From contig JAXMDM010000004.1 of the NCBI GenBank assembly GCA_046348835.1, positions 676,645 through 740,644 of the forward strand: a stretch of 64,000 nt of DNA. Direction: 5' to 3'. The notes beneath the pieces were generated by a model that ran no database searches, was not told where the DNA came from, and was given only the letters and a program-made list of their open reading frames with translations. Source of the DNA: Defluviicoccus sp046348835 (GTDB lineage Bacteria > Pseudomonadota > Alphaproteobacteria > Rhodospirillales > Defluviicoccaceae). Below, piece by piece: positions 1 through 8,931 of this stretch. The first letter of the stretch is position 1. Each line of letters opens with the position of its first letter. Both the position numbers and the translations under genes were made by a program.

Positions 1-2
1 GG

Positions 3-620
3 TCTCTACGCCGGCTCTCTTCTAACAATTGCGACATTGCCGAAATCAAGGCGGCTCTTAAGGACGCACATCACGAAGCGAGGCGGGCGAAAAGTATCAT
101 CCGCCACGTGGCCCGCTTCGTCCGTAAAGCGCCGCAACAACGCACCACCCACAGCCTCGCCACGTTGGTCCGCTCCGTCGTCGCCCTCGCCCGCCGGGAG
201 CTGGACAAACACCACATCGAGCCGTCCCTGGAGCTGGGGCAGGACGGCACGCTGTTGGTGAATGTGGTCGAGATCGAGCAGGTCCTGCTAAATCTGATCC
301 GCAACGCGATGGAGGCTCTGGCGGACATTGACCGTGGCAGCCGCGCCCTCGTTGTGAAATCCAAGCTTCAGTCGCAGGGAGTGGCCGTCGTCAGCGTGTC
401 CGATTCCGGGCGGGGATTGGACGCGGTGAGCATCGACAAAATCTTCGAGCCCTTCTTCACGACGAAGCCGCAAGGCATGGGAATGGGCCTTGCCATCTGC
501 CGCAACATCATCGAGGCGCATGGTGGCCGTATTTGGGCCGAATGCCGGGCGGACGGCGGTGCCACGTTCCATTTCAGCCTTCCCACCGTCGAGGCAAGCG
601 ATGTCTCAAAACCCCGATGA
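3..620 (+). CDS. Sensor histidine kinase, C-terminal part (5' end outside window)
   Basis: The frame is open from the left edge, so only the last ~205 residues are present. They contain the end of a dimerisation helix region and a full HATPase_c domain: N box NLIRNAMEAL, G1 box DSGRGLD, F box FEPFFTTKP and G2 MGMGLAICRNIIEAHGG. The phosphoacceptor histidine and any sensory domain lie upstream. The arrangement resembles FixL-class kinases. The last 20 nt overlap the start of the FixJ-type regulator, so the two are translationally coupled and very probably a cognate pair. The signal is unknown. Confidence 0.93.
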   Translation, partial: SLRRLSSNNCDIAEIKAALKDAHHEARRAKSIIRHVARFVRKAPQQRTTHSLATLVRSVVALARRELDKHHIEPSLELGQDGTLLVNVVEIEQVLLNLIRNAMEALADIDRGSRALVVKSKLQSQGVAVVSVSDSGRGLDAVSIDKIFEPFFTTKPQGMGMGLAICRNIIEAHGGRIWAECRADGGATFHFSLPTVEASDVSKPR

Positions 621-1293
621 GCCTCGAGATCCGTCTGCGGATGTAACGGTGCCCTCGGAGCCGGCTGAACTCCGCCCCGATCCTGTCGTCTTCGTCATCG
701 ACGACCATCTGGGGATGCGAAAATCATTGTGCTACCTTATTTCATCCGCCGGTTTGCCCGTCGAGTCCTACCCTTCGGCGCGTGAATTCCTCGATAATTA
801 CGATGCCAATCGCTGCGGCTGCCTTGTTCTCGACATGCGGATGCCCGGTATGACCGGCCTCGACCTTCTGGACGAGTTGGCGACACGGGGTGACGCTCGG
901 CCGGCGATCATGATCACCGGGTTCGGCAGCGTCCCGACCGCGGTGCGGGCGATGAAGGCGGGTGCCATCGATTTTCTCGAGAAGCCGTTCGACGACGACG
1001 AACTCCTCGAGCGGGTCCATCAGGGGCTTCAACTCGACGCCATGTGGCGCCGCTGGCAGAATGAGAGCATCGATATCATCGGCCGGTTGGCCTCGCTGAC
1101 GCCACGCGAGCGCGAAGTCCTCGACCTTATCGTTGCAGGCCACAGAAATCGCGAGATCGCCCAGCGACTGGAGGTGAGCAGTGAGACCGTCGCCGGCCGA
1201 CGTCATCGGGTCATGCAGAAAATGAATGCACGAACGGCGCTCGACCTGGTCCGGATGGTCTCGATGTGTCGCAGGTCATCGACCGCCCAGTAG
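601..1293 (+). CDS. FixJ-family response regulator
   Basis: 230 residues. The N-terminal receiver domain has the acidic pair in VIDDH, the phosphorylatable Asp in LVLDMRMPGMTG and the conserved Lys in FLEKPF. The C-terminal LuxR/FixJ helix-turn-helix begins at LTPREREVLDLIVAG. It is a DNA-binding transcriptional regulator driven by the overlapping kinase. The ATG at 601 was chosen because it sits inside the kinase 3' end and gives a normal-length N-terminus; an upstream ATG at 490 would add 37 residues that are just kinase out of frame. Unlike many FixJ proteins it has a ~30-residue low-complexity acidic/proline lead before the receiver. Target genes are not evident; the next gene is 150 bp away and may not be in the operon. 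Confidence 0.93.
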   Translation: MSQNPDEPRDPSADVTVPSEPAELRPDPVVFVIDDHLGMRKSLCYLISSAGLPVESYPSAREFLDNYDANRCGCLVLDMRMPGMTGLDLLDELATRGDARPAIMITGFGSVPTAVRAMKAGAIDFLEKPFDDDELLERVHQGLQLDAMWRRWQNESIDIIGRLASLTPREREVLDLIVAGHRNREIAQRLEVSSETVAGRRHRVMQKMNARTALDLVRMVSMCRRSSTAQ

Positions 1294-1445
1294 GGCGGGG
1301 ATATGGTAGGCTGCCGATGGCCCGGGGCGAGTGGGGCAGCCATGCCGGTGCCGCGTTGGCGGGCGGTGGGTAGGCCTTGCATCCTCCGATCGGCTAACGG
1401 AAGATCGGCTTCGCATTGCGACTAGTGAAAGACTGCTGACAGCTG

Positions 1446-2822
1446 ATGAGAAACCTCTCGTTCCTGCCGCCGCTGATCCGCGAGCTCGATCTCCCACTCG
1501 TGGTCACCATCATGTGTCTGCCGCTTGTCTGGGGGACCTTGATAAATATTGGATCGTTTAGTCTTGAGCCATTCCATATATGTATGTTCCTGCTTATTGG
1601 GCTTACGTTCTGTCGTCCAGAGGCGTACACCCGCGCGATAGGTATCGTCCTATATAATTGGATATTTTTCACCGGAGTATTTGCGTATATACTCGTTAGT
1701 CTTGCGTCGTTCGTAATGACCAAGGATACCGGCGCATTAAGTGGCATTGTCATTAGGCAGATCGCTTTTATTATTATGGCTCTGGCTGCCGCCGTTCGTA
1801 TTACCCAGCGACAGCCGATCGCTCCGACACTCTATGTCGGGGGGGCGCTAGCCGCCTTCGCTTTCCTTATCGCAATTTCGATTTCGGCATACACCGCCGG
1901 CACGAGCTTGCTGGAGGGACTTTCGGCGTTGGTGGCGTCGGGTAACTATGAAGCCTGGACCTTTGGCTTCCTTCGCCACGTATTCAACGCATTCTCGTCC
2001 CAGGGCGCGGCCGCCGATCTGGAATTCGTTACCTCATTGAAAAATAATGTAGCGACCGGGCTGCTCATTTCTTACATCTGCTACCGGGCCGGAACGAGCC
2101 AATTTGGGGGAAAACCACTCGCAAGAGCGGTCGATATCGTCGTTTCTTCACTATTTCTTGTTTCCATCATTATGATGTTAAGTCGATCAGTGGCATTTGC
2201 TTTGATCGGGGTCGTGATAATCGTCGTTGTGGTGGATGCGGTCTCCCGGAATAACGCCAGTATCATCGTTTCTATCTTGCTGGCGGTCGCTGCTGGTTTG
2301 GTGCTGTTTTTGGCCCTCCCTGACACCGTCGTGTCTGCCATTACGCAGCGTTTCGAGAATACCGGCTCGTACGATTCCCGCATCGAGGTGTACGAGATGG
2401 CGATTCCGCTGATCGAGAAAAGCTTCTGGGTGGGATATGGAATCGGCGCGCCGCTCCCGGATCCGACTCAAGCCATTCACAACCTCTTCCTGGCGGCTTG
2501 GTTCAACAGCGGAATCCTGGGCTTCCTCACCGCAGCCTGGTTCTGGCTCACCGCCGTGGCAATGGTCTGCCTCCGCATCCTCGAGGTCCTGTTGGGCCGC
2601 TACAAGGCCTCTTACCAGCTCACCCTGTTTCATGCTTGGATCGCGGTGATCCCGATCATGGGGCTCTTCCGCTGCTGGCTCATCGGCGGCGGCAATCTGA
2701 ATTTTTCGGCCTGGTTCGCGCTGGGAGTGTTCTTCGGCGTTCTGTATCACGAAGCCTGGGGCCGAAAAGGTGTGGCCGAGACGGGGCATCGCAATGCGTC
2801 GCTGCCCGCCTTGCCGGGGTAG
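1446..2822 (+). CDS. O-antigen polymerase/ligase-like membrane protein (Wzy/WaaL superfamily)
   Basis: 458 residues with roughly ten or more hydrophobic segments and one large loop around residues 295-340 (DTVVSAITQRFENTGSYDSR, then a GYGIGAP...HNLFL motif). That loop pattern, with the conserved His-Asn, is the signature of the Wzy_C/O-antigen ligase family, which joins or polymerises lipid-linked glycans at the outer face of the inner membrane. No other glycan genes are nearby, so the substrate is unknown. The first ~850 bp use many AT-ending codons (ata, tta, gta), unlike the last ~450 bp, which looks like the host. This suggests foreign origin or recombination. The Shine-Dalgarno is weak. 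Polymerase versus ligase cannot be separated from sequence alone. Confidence 0.75.
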   Translation: MRNLSFLPPLIRELDLPLVVTIMCLPLVWGTLINIGSFSLEPFHICMFLLIGLTFCRPEAYTRAIGIVLYNWIFFTGVFAYILVSLASFVMTKDTGALSGIVIRQIAFIIMALAAAVRITQRQPIAPTLYVGGALAAFAFLIAISISAYTAGTSLLEGLSALVASGNYEAWTFGFLRHVFNAFSSQGAAADLEFVTSLKNNVATGLLISYICYRAGTSQFGGKPLARAVDIVVSSLFLVSIIMMLSRSVAFALIGVVIIVVVVDAVSRNNASIIVSILLAVAAGLVLFLALPDTVVSAITQRFENTGSYDSRIEVYEMAIPLIEKSFWVGYGIGAPLPDPTQAIHNLFLAAWFNSGILGFLTAAWFWLTAVAMVCLRILEVLLGRYKASYQLTLFHAWIAVIPIMGLFRCWLIGGGNLNFSAWFALGVFFGVLYHEAWGRKGVAETGHRNASLPALPG

Positions 2823-2986
2823 TGCTGCGGGCGACCAACGGCGTTACTGACGCAGAAAGCGGTACCGGTTAGCCGGCCCGTGCCCTCGCCCATGCCGGCG
2901 CGTGGGGAGGCGCGCGCGCCGGTGTTGCCAATGTTCCCGCATCCACACGGTCCGCGCCCCGACGGCGATCGCCCGGGGAATCAGCG

Positions 2987-3014
2987 TTGACATGGCCGGA
3001 ACCCGGCCTAATCT
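2987..3014 (+). promoter_or_regulatory. Putative sigma70-type promoter of the suf operon
   Basis: TTGACA at 2987-2992, a 16-bp spacer and TAATCT at 3009-3014. The predicted start lies near 3021, inside the operator-like sequence just upstream of the regulator ATG at 3051. The -35 match is perfect and the -10 is good. Confidence 0.6.
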
Positions 3015-3042
3015 AAATATGACTGATCTAATCAGGATTAGG
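3008..3042 (+). promoter_or_regulatory. IscR-like operator with three CTAATC half-sites
   Basis: CTAATC occurs at 3008-3013 and 3028-3033, and its reverse complement GATTAG at 3036-3041. The last two form a perfect inverted repeat with a 2-bp spacer. The core GACTGATCTAATCAGG (3021-3036) resembles the type 1 IscR consensus (GACT-N5-AGTC-like). It overlaps the predicted -10 and start site, as expected for autorepression by the encoded Rrf2 regulator. Binding is inferred, not shown. Confidence 0.6.
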
Positions 3043-3050
3043 CCTGGGAT

Positions 3051-3563
3051 ATGCTCAAGCTCAGTCGGTTGGCCGATTACGGGGTCGTTCTGATCACCCA
3101 CATGGCTAGCGGGCACGATCACGTACGCAGCGCTCAGTCCATTTCGGAAGCCACCGGCATTCCGCTACCGACGGTGAGCAAGCTGTTGTCCAGTTATGCC
3201 CGGGCCGGGCTGCTGCAGGCGGTTCGGGGGGCGAGAGGCGGATTCCGCTTGGCGCGGGATCCGGCCTGCATGTCCGTCTCCGAGGTCATCGCCGTAATCG
3301 ATGGTCCGATCGCCTTGACCATGTGTATGGAAAAGGGAGCGTCCAACTGCGATCTGGAGTGGGGATGTCCGTCGCGGGTTGCCTGGGGGACCATTAACCG
3401 GGCGGTACAGCAGGCTCTCACCGACCTCACGGTGGCCGACCTCGTGGTCCCGGCCTCTGGCCCCGCCAATGCATGGAGCTTTCCTGGGCCGGTGATGGCT
3501 GACAATCGGGAGTCCGAACCTGTGGACTATGGTAAACAGTTCCCCTCGGGTGTGCTGGAGTAG
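3051..3563 (+). CDS. Rrf2/IscR-family Fe-S-responsive regulator of the suf operon
   Basis: 170 residues. The N-terminal winged helix (KLSRLADYGVVLITHMA... TVSKLLSSYARAGLL... GARGGFRLARDP) is typical of Rrf2 proteins. Three cysteines in CMEKGASNCDLEWGC (C-x7-C-x5-C, about residues 91-106) match the cluster-binding loop of IscR/SufR-type sensors, with slightly wider first spacing than the x5/x5 of E. coli IscR. It heads the suf genes with a 13-bp gap to sufB and has an IscR-like site over its own promoter, so it probably represses the operon when Fe-S supply is adequate. It corresponds best to the SUF-associated Rrf2 group; calling it iscR or sufR is a naming choice. Confidence 0.92.
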   Translation: MLKLSRLADYGVVLITHMASGHDHVRSAQSISEATGIPLPTVSKLLSSYARAGLLQAVRGARGGFRLARDPACMSVSEVIAVIDGPIALTMCMEKGASNCDLEWGCPSRVAWGTINRAVQQALTDLTVADLVVPASGPANAWSFPGPVMADNRESEPVDYGKQFPSGVLE

Positions 3564-3576
3564 AGAGAGAAAATCG

Positions 3577-5034
3577 ATGGAAACAGCACAGACCGCCAAC
3601 ACCGAGCAGCTTCATAAAATCGTTAATGAGAAGTATAAGCACGGTTTCGTCACCGATATAGAGATGGAAACGGCCCCAAAAGGGCTAAATGAAGATATAA
3701 TCCGATTCATATCAGCGAAGAAAAACGAGCCGCAGTGGCTTCTGCAGTGGCGTCTGAAGGCGTTTCGGCATTGGCTTTCGATGCCCGAACCGGACTGGGC
3801 GAATGTCTCGTTTCCGCCAATCGACTACCAGGACGCGTACTACTACGCGGCGCCAAAGAACACGCCGAAGCTGAAGAGTCTTGACGAGGTCGACCCAGAG
3901 TTGCGGCGGACCTACGAACGCCTGGGCGTGCCGCTGAACGAGCAAAAGATTTTTGCCGGGGTCGCGGTCGACGCGGTGTTCGACAGTGTGTCGGTGGCAA
4001 CCACCTTCAAGGATAAGCTGCAGGAGCGCGGGGTCGTCTTCTGCTCCATATCGGAAGCGGTGGAAAAGCACCCGGACCTCGTCCGAAAGTATCTCGGGAG
4101 CGTTGTCCCCTACACGGACAATAAGCACGCCACCTTGAATTCGGCTGCATTCACGGATGGATCATTCGTCTACGTTCCGGAAGGCGTTCGTTGCCCCATG
4201 GAGCTGTCAACGTACTTCCGCATCAACACGGCAAAAACCGGTCAGTTCGAGCGGACATTGATCATTGCCGATCGCGGATCGTACGTCAGCTACCTCGAAG
4301 GGTGCACCGCTCCGATGCGGGATGAAAACCAGCTTCATGCCGCGGTCGTCGAGTTAATCGCGCTCGATGATGCCGAGATAAAGTACTCAACGGTGCAGAA
4401 TTGGTACCCCGGCGATGAGGATGGGCGCGGCGGCATCTATAATTTTGTCACTAAACGGGGCGCCTGTCGCGGTCGTAATTCGAAGATATCCTGGACACAG
4501 GTGGAGACGGGTTCTGCCATTACGTGGAAGTATCCCAGCTGTATTCTGCAGGGGGACAATTCCGTGGGCGAATTCTACTCTATTGCGATCACCAACAACC
4601 ACCAGCAGGCTGACACCGGAACCAAGATGATTCATCTCGGCCGGAATACGCGCTCGCGGATCATTTCCAAGGGGATATCCGCCGGGCACGGCACTCAGAC
4701 CTATCGCGGGCTGGTTCGCGTGTCCGGCAAGGCGAGCGATGCACGCAACTATACCCAGTGCGACTCGTTGCTGATCGGCGATCGTTGCAGCGCGCACACG
4801 GTCCCGTACATCGAGTGTCGCAACAACACCGCCACCGTCGAGCACGAGGCGACCACATCGAAGATCAGCGACGATCAGCTGTTCTATTGCCGGCAGCGGG
4901 GCATCGATCAGGAGGCCGCGGTCGCGTTGGTGGTCAATGGCTTCTGCCGCGAGGTCCTGCAACAGCTGCCGATGGAGTTCGCGGTCGAGGCGCAGAAGCT
5001 GGTAGGCCTCAGTCTGGAAGGGAGCGTGGGCTGA
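3577..5034 (+). CDS. sufB: Fe-S cluster assembly scaffold subunit SufB
   Basis: 485 residues, close to the usual ~480-495. SufB forms the SufBC2D complex that builds [4Fe-4S] clusters in the cytoplasm from SufS-derived persulfide. Recognisable stretches are SVVPYTDNKHATLNSA, the FVYVPEGVRCPMELSTYFRIN segment and the beta-helix end EHEATTSKISDDQLFYCRQRG. The start at 3577 was preferred to an in-frame ATG at 3529 because the latter lies inside the regulator gene, whereas 3577 follows an AGAGAGAGAA purine stretch. The first ~180 bp are AT-richer than the rest of the gene. Confidence 0.97.
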   Translation: METAQTANTEQLHKIVNEKYKHGFVTDIEMETAPKGLNEDIIRFISAKKNEPQWLLQWRLKAFRHWLSMPEPDWANVSFPPIDYQDAYYYAAPKNTPKLKSLDEVDPELRRTYERLGVPLNEQKIFAGVAVDAVFDSVSVATTFKDKLQERGVVFCSISEAVEKHPDLVRKYLGSVVPYTDNKHATLNSAAFTDGSFVYVPEGVRCPMELSTYFRINTAKTGQFERTLIIADRGSYVSYLEGCTAPMRDENQLHAAVVELIALDDAEIKYSTVQNWYPGDEDGRGGIYNFVTKRGACRGRNSKISWTQVETGSAITWKYPSCILQGDNSVGEFYSIAITNNHQQADTGTKMIHLGRNTRSRIISKGISAGHGTQTYRGLVRVSGKASDARNYTQCDSLLIGDRCSAHTVPYIECRNNTATVEHEATTSKISDDQLFYCRQRGIDQEAAVALVVNGFCREVLQQLPMEFAVEAQKLVGLSLEGSVG

Positions 5035-5091
5035 GCCGTAATCGAAGCGCAGCCACCCCGCCGCTCGGCCGATGACAATGGGAAAGACCGC

Positions 5092-5841
5092 ATGATCGTT
5101 ATCGACAACCTCCACGCAAGCGTTGACGGCCGGGAAATCCTCCGCGGTCTCAGCCTGTCCATCGGCGCCGGCGAAGTGCATGCCATCATGGGTCCCAACG
5201 GCTCCGGCAAGAGCACGCTGTCATATGTGCTTGCCGGCCGCGATGGCTACACCGTCACCGCTGGGTCGGTTACCTTCGACGGAACCGACCTGCTGGCGCT
5301 GCCGCCGGAAGAGCGCGCCGCGCGCGGCATTTTTCTCGCCTTTCAGTACCCGGTGGAGATACCGGGTGTCGCCAACACGACATTCCTGCGCGAGGCGGTC
5401 AACGCATTGCGCCGGCGGCGTGATCTTCCCGAACTCGATGCGCTGCAGTTCATCAAGCTGGCCCGAGAGAAGGCGAAGACGCTCAACGTCGGCGAAGACC
5501 TGCTCAAGCGGCCGGTCAATGCCGGATTTTCGGGCGGAGAGAAGAAGCGCAACGAAGTCCTGCAGATGGCGCTGCTGGAGCCCCGCTTCGCCATCCTCGA
5601 TGAAACCGACAGCGGTCTCGACATCGACGCCCTGCGCATCGTCGCCGATGGCGTCAATGCCCTGCGCTCGCCGGACCGTTCGCTGCTGGTGATCACCCAC
5701 TACCAGCGATTGCTCGATTACATCGTCCCCGACTTCGTCCACGTCCTGGCAAAGGGACGGATCGTCCGTTCGGGCGGCCCCGAGTTGGCCGCGGAACTGG
5801 AGCGTTCCGGCTATGCCGACCTACGCTCGGCCGCCGCGTGA
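5092..5841 (+). CDS. sufC: Fe-S cluster assembly ATPase SufC
   Basis: 249 residues, standard length for this ABC-type ATPase that powers the SufBC2D scaffold. Walker A is GPNGSGKST near residue 34, the Q-loop is FLAFQYPVEIPG, the signature SGGEKKRNEVLQ and Walker B FAILDETDSGLDID, followed by the switch histidine in VITHYQR. It has no membrane segment, in keeping with a soluble Suf component rather than a transporter. It lies 57 bp after sufB and 10 bp before the sufD start, in one operon. Confidence 0.97.
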   Translation: MIVIDNLHASVDGREILRGLSLSIGAGEVHAIMGPNGSGKSTLSYVLAGRDGYTVTAGSVTFDGTDLLALPPEERAARGIFLAFQYPVEIPGVANTTFLREAVNALRRRRDLPELDALQFIKLAREKAKTLNVGEDLLKRPVNAGFSGGEKKRNEVLQMALLEPRFAILDETDSGLDIDALRIVADGVNALRSPDRSLLVITHYQRLLDYIVPDFVHVLAKGRIVRSGGPELAAELERSGYADLRSAAA

Positions 5842-5851
5842 GGCCACCCGG

Positions 5852-7189
5852 ATGAAACAGGATACTGCCGGAGAGCTCGACCCGTTGGTCTCCCTTCTGT
5901 TGAAATCGCCGCCCGATGCCGGCGGGCTCGGGACACCGGTCGCTGATGCGCGATACCAGGCGCGCGAGGCCTTCCTTGCGCTAGGGTTGCCGACCCGAAA
6001 GGACGAGAACTGGCGATACACGGACCTTGCCCTGGTTCGCCGCACGGCCTTCCGGATGGCCACCCAGTCCGATGTCTTCCGTCCCGTTGACCGCTTGCCG
6101 CGGCTGTTGGGAGCCGGCCGCGGGGCCGCGCGCCTCGTTTTCGTCAATGGTGGCTTCCGGGCCGACCTTTCCTCGTTGACCGGGCTACCGGATGGCTTCT
6201 CGGCGGCTTCTTTGGCTCAACAGCCGGATGCCGACCGCGCCGCAACCATCGCCCAGCCGCTGGGCCAGCCGGTGTTGCGGGGGCATGGTTCGCTGATCTC
6301 GCTCAATGCGGCAATGGCGGACGACGGGGTGGTCATATCCGTGGATGAGGCCGCGGCGGGGGACGTCTGGATCGAGATCGTGTTCGTCGGCGGCGCCAGC
6401 GAACCGGTGGCTTATGCCCTACGAAATACGGTGCGGGTGGGCGCAGGCGCCCGGCTCGGCCTAATCGAACACCACTTGGCCGTGCCGGAAGGGGCGGCGT
6501 TTGCCAACGCGGTCATGCGGGTGGAACTCGAAAATGGCGCATGTCTCCACCACTACCGGGTCGTCGAGGGAAATCCGGGGTCGGCAACTGTCACCACTTC
6601 GTTTGCCGATGTCGGCGAGGATGCTCAATACGAGGCGTTTTCCCTCAGCGTCGGCGGTGGACTCAATCGGGTCGAAACGACGGTGGAACTCGCGGGTGTG
6701 CGGGCGAACTGCCGCATCGGCGGCGCTTACGCCATTGCCGGTTCCGACATCTGCGATAACACCACTATGGTCGCTCACCGCGCCCCGAAAACGACGAGCC
6801 GCCAAGTGTTCCGGGGAGTCGTCGATGACCGTGCGCATGCCGTCTTCCAGGGACGGGTGATCGTCGATCGGGCGGCTCAGGAGGCCGACGGGCACCAGCT
6901 CAGCAAGGTTCTGCTGTTGTCCCCCGCGGCGGAGATCGATCAGAAGCCGGCACTCGAGATATTCGCCGACAACGTCAAGTGCAGCCACGGGGCGGCGGCG
7001 GGCCAACTCGACCCGACGGCCATGTTCTACTTGCGCTCGCGCGGTCTGCCCGAGGCGACCGCCAGACAGATGCTGCTCGAAGGGTTCCTGGCGGAGGTCT
7101 TGCTCGAAGTGAGCGACGAAGAGGTGCGCCGGCAGTTGACCCAGCGGGTCCTCACGGCTGTCGGTGCCAATGGAAGGGAAATGGAATGA
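5852..7189 (+). CDS. sufD: Fe-S cluster assembly protein SufD
   Basis: 445 residues. SufD pairs with SufB and is needed for iron entry in the SufBC2D complex. Diagnostic features are the N-terminal LPTRKDENWRYTDL motif and the C-terminal beta-helix and helical end with ADNVKCSHGAAAGQLDPTA and FYLRSRGLPEATARQMLLEGF; the conserved C/H pair in KCSHG is present. An in-frame ATG at 5813 exists but lies within sufC. The ATG at 5852 follows a GTGAGG ribosome site. Its TGA overlaps the sufS ATG. Confidence 0.96.
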   Translation: MKQDTAGELDPLVSLLLKSPPDAGGLGTPVADARYQAREAFLALGLPTRKDENWRYTDLALVRRTAFRMATQSDVFRPVDRLPRLLGAGRGAARLVFVNGGFRADLSSLTGLPDGFSAASLAQQPDADRAATIAQPLGQPVLRGHGSLISLNAAMADDGVVISVDEAAAGDVWIEIVFVGGASEPVAYALRNTVRVGAGARLGLIEHHLAVPEGAAFANAVMRVELENGACLHHYRVVEGNPGSATVTTSFADVGEDAQYEAFSLSVGGGLNRVETTVELAGVRANCRIGGAYAIAGSDICDNTTMVAHRAPKTTSRQVFRGVVDDRAHAVFQGRVIVDRAAQEADGHQLSKVLLLSPAAEIDQKPALEIFADNVKCSHGAAAGQLDPTAMFYLRSRGLPEATARQMLLEGFLAEVLLEVSDEEVRRQLTQRVLTAVGANGREME

Positions 7190-8448
7190 GCGTTGCCTTG
7201 CGCGTCGCCGCCGACCATCCCGTTCAGCCTGGCTTCGACCTAGCCGCGGTGCAGGGCGAATTTCCCATCCTGTCGCAGAGCGTGCACGGCCGCCGGCTCG
7301 TGTATCTGGATACCGCCGCGTCTGCACAGAAGCCTCGCGCCGTCCTGCAGGTGATGCAGGACGTTTACGAGACCAAGTACGCCAACGTCCATCGCGGGGT
7401 GCACTACCTGAGCCAGCTGGCCACCGACGCGTTCGAGGCGTCGCGGGCGAAGGTGGCGCGCTTCGTCAATGCGGCAAGCCCGGATGAAATCGTCTTCGTG
7501 CGGGGCGCCACCGAAGCGATCAATTTGGTCGCCGCCAGCTATGGCCGCAGCGTCCTTGTGCCGGGCGACGAGATCATTCTTTCCCACCTTGAACACCACG
7601 CCAACATCGTCCCCTGGCAGTTGTTGCAAAAGGAACGGGGTATCGTCCTCAAGGTCATTCCCATCAACGACGAGGGCGTCCTTCAACTCGACACGCTGCC
7701 CGAGCTGTTCTCGCCGCGCACCAAACTCCTCGCCCTGACCCACGTTTCCAATGCCATCGGCACGATCAACCCAGTGCAGGAGATCGTCGCGCTCGCTCAT
7801 GCCCACGGTGCGGTGGTCCTGGTCGACGGCTGCCAGGCGGTGCAGCACATGCGCGTCGATGTTCGTGCCCTCGATGCCGACTTTTACGTCTTCTCCGGTC
7901 ACAAGCTCTATGGCCCCACCGGGATCGGGGTGCTGTACGGAAAAGAAGCCCTTCTCGATCTGATGCCGCCCTATCAAGGCGGCGGCGAGATGATCCAGTC
8001 CGTCAGCTTCGAGGGGACGACGTTCAAAAAGGCTCCGCATCGCTTCGAAGCCGGGACGCCCGCCATCGTCGAAGCGATCGGGCTTGGCGCCGCCATCGAT
8101 TTCGTTTCCGGACTCGAAATCGACCAGGTGCGGGCACACGAGCAGGATTTGCTCACCTATGCGACGGCCCGGGTCAGTGAAATCCCCGGTTTTCGCAACT
8201 ACGGGACAGCTCCGGAAAAGGCGCCGCTTCTGTCGTTCACGCTGGACGGCGTTCATCCGCACGACATCGGCACCGTTCTCGACCGCGCCGGCGTCGCGGT
8301 TCGTGCCGGGCACCACTGTGCCCAACCGTTGATGCAGCGCCTCGACGTGGCGGCGACGGCGCGCGCTTCGTTCGGCCTCTACAATAGCCGCGCTGACGTG
8401 GATGCGCTGGTCGAAGGGCTTCAACTCGTTCGCAGGTTATTCGGTTGA
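7186..8448 (+). CDS. sufS: Cysteine desulfurase SufS
   Basis: 420 residues of a class V PLP enzyme (group II NifS-like) that takes sulfur from cysteine for cluster assembly. The PLP-binding Lys is in FSGHKLYGPTGIG (about residue 240) and the persulfide-forming Cys in RAGHHCAQP (about residue 378). ATHVSNAIGTINPV-type motifs are also present (here LTHVSNAIGTINPV). The ATG at 7186 overlaps the sufD stop (ATGA), and its stop overlaps the sufU start, so translation is coupled. A longer in-frame reading from 6979 is only sufD out of frame. Confidence 0.97.
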   Translation: MSVALRVAADHPVQPGFDLAAVQGEFPILSQSVHGRRLVYLDTAASAQKPRAVLQVMQDVYETKYANVHRGVHYLSQLATDAFEASRAKVARFVNAASPDEIVFVRGATEAINLVAASYGRSVLVPGDEIILSHLEHHANIVPWQLLQKERGIVLKVIPINDEGVLQLDTLPELFSPRTKLLALTHVSNAIGTINPVQEIVALAHAHGAVVLVDGCQAVQHMRVDVRALDADFYVFSGHKLYGPTGIGVLYGKEALLDLMPPYQGGGEMIQSVSFEGTTFKKAPHRFEAGTPAIVEAIGLGAAIDFVSGLEIDQVRAHEQDLLTYATARVSEIPGFRNYGTAPEKAPLLSFTLDGVHPHDIGTVLDRAGVAVRAGHHCAQPLMQRLDVAATARASFGLYNSRADVDALVEGLQLVRRLFG

Positions 8449-8918
8449 TGTTGGAAGAACTGCAGCAGCTTTATCAGGAAGTGATTCTTGACCACGGCCG
8501 GTCGCCGCGGAACTTCCGACGCCCGGACCACCCCTCCGCCCTTGCCCACGGTCATAATCCGATGTGCGGGGATACGTTGACCGTCTTCCTGAGCGTGGAT
8601 GGGGACAAGACGATCACCGACGCTGCATTCATCGGCAAGGGATGCGCCATCTCCATGGCGTCGGCGTCGCTGATGACCGAAGTCATCCGCAACAAAACGC
8701 CGGAGGAGGCGGACAAGATATTCGAGGCGTTTCACCGACTGTGCACGGAAGACGATGCGACGATGAGCGACGTCTCGGCCATTGCCGCCGAGGACGCGGA
8801 ACGGCTTGAGGTTTTGGCGGGTGTCCGCCAATTCCCGGTACGGGTTAAGTGCGCGACGCTGGCATGGCACGCCATGCATGCAGCCCTCCACGGCGAGGGC
8901 GAGACGACAACCGAATGA
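8448..8918 (+). CDS. sufU: SUF-type IscU-like protein SufU
   Basis: 156 residues. It starts MLEELQQLYQEVILDHGRSPRN, the SufU-type N-terminus, and has the three conserved cysteines plus Asp: Cys40 and Asp42 in NPMCGD, Cys66 in GKGCAIS and Cys135 in VKCATL. In Gram-positive bacteria SufU is a zinc protein that accepts sulfur from SufS. Here it probably replaces SufE, which is not in the operon. The TTG codon three bases upstream is also possible, but the ATG at 8448 overlapping the sufS TGA is simpler. Confidence is high in family, moderate in sulfur-transfer versus scaffold role. Confidence 0.93.
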   Translation: MLEELQQLYQEVILDHGRSPRNFRRPDHPSALAHGHNPMCGDTLTVFLSVDGDKTITDAAFIGKGCAISMASASLMTEVIRNKTPEEADKIFEAFHRLCTEDDATMSDVSAIAAEDAERLEVLAGVRQFPVRVKCATLAWHAMHAALHGEGETTTE

Positions 8919-8931
8919 GAACGGAGCAGGC

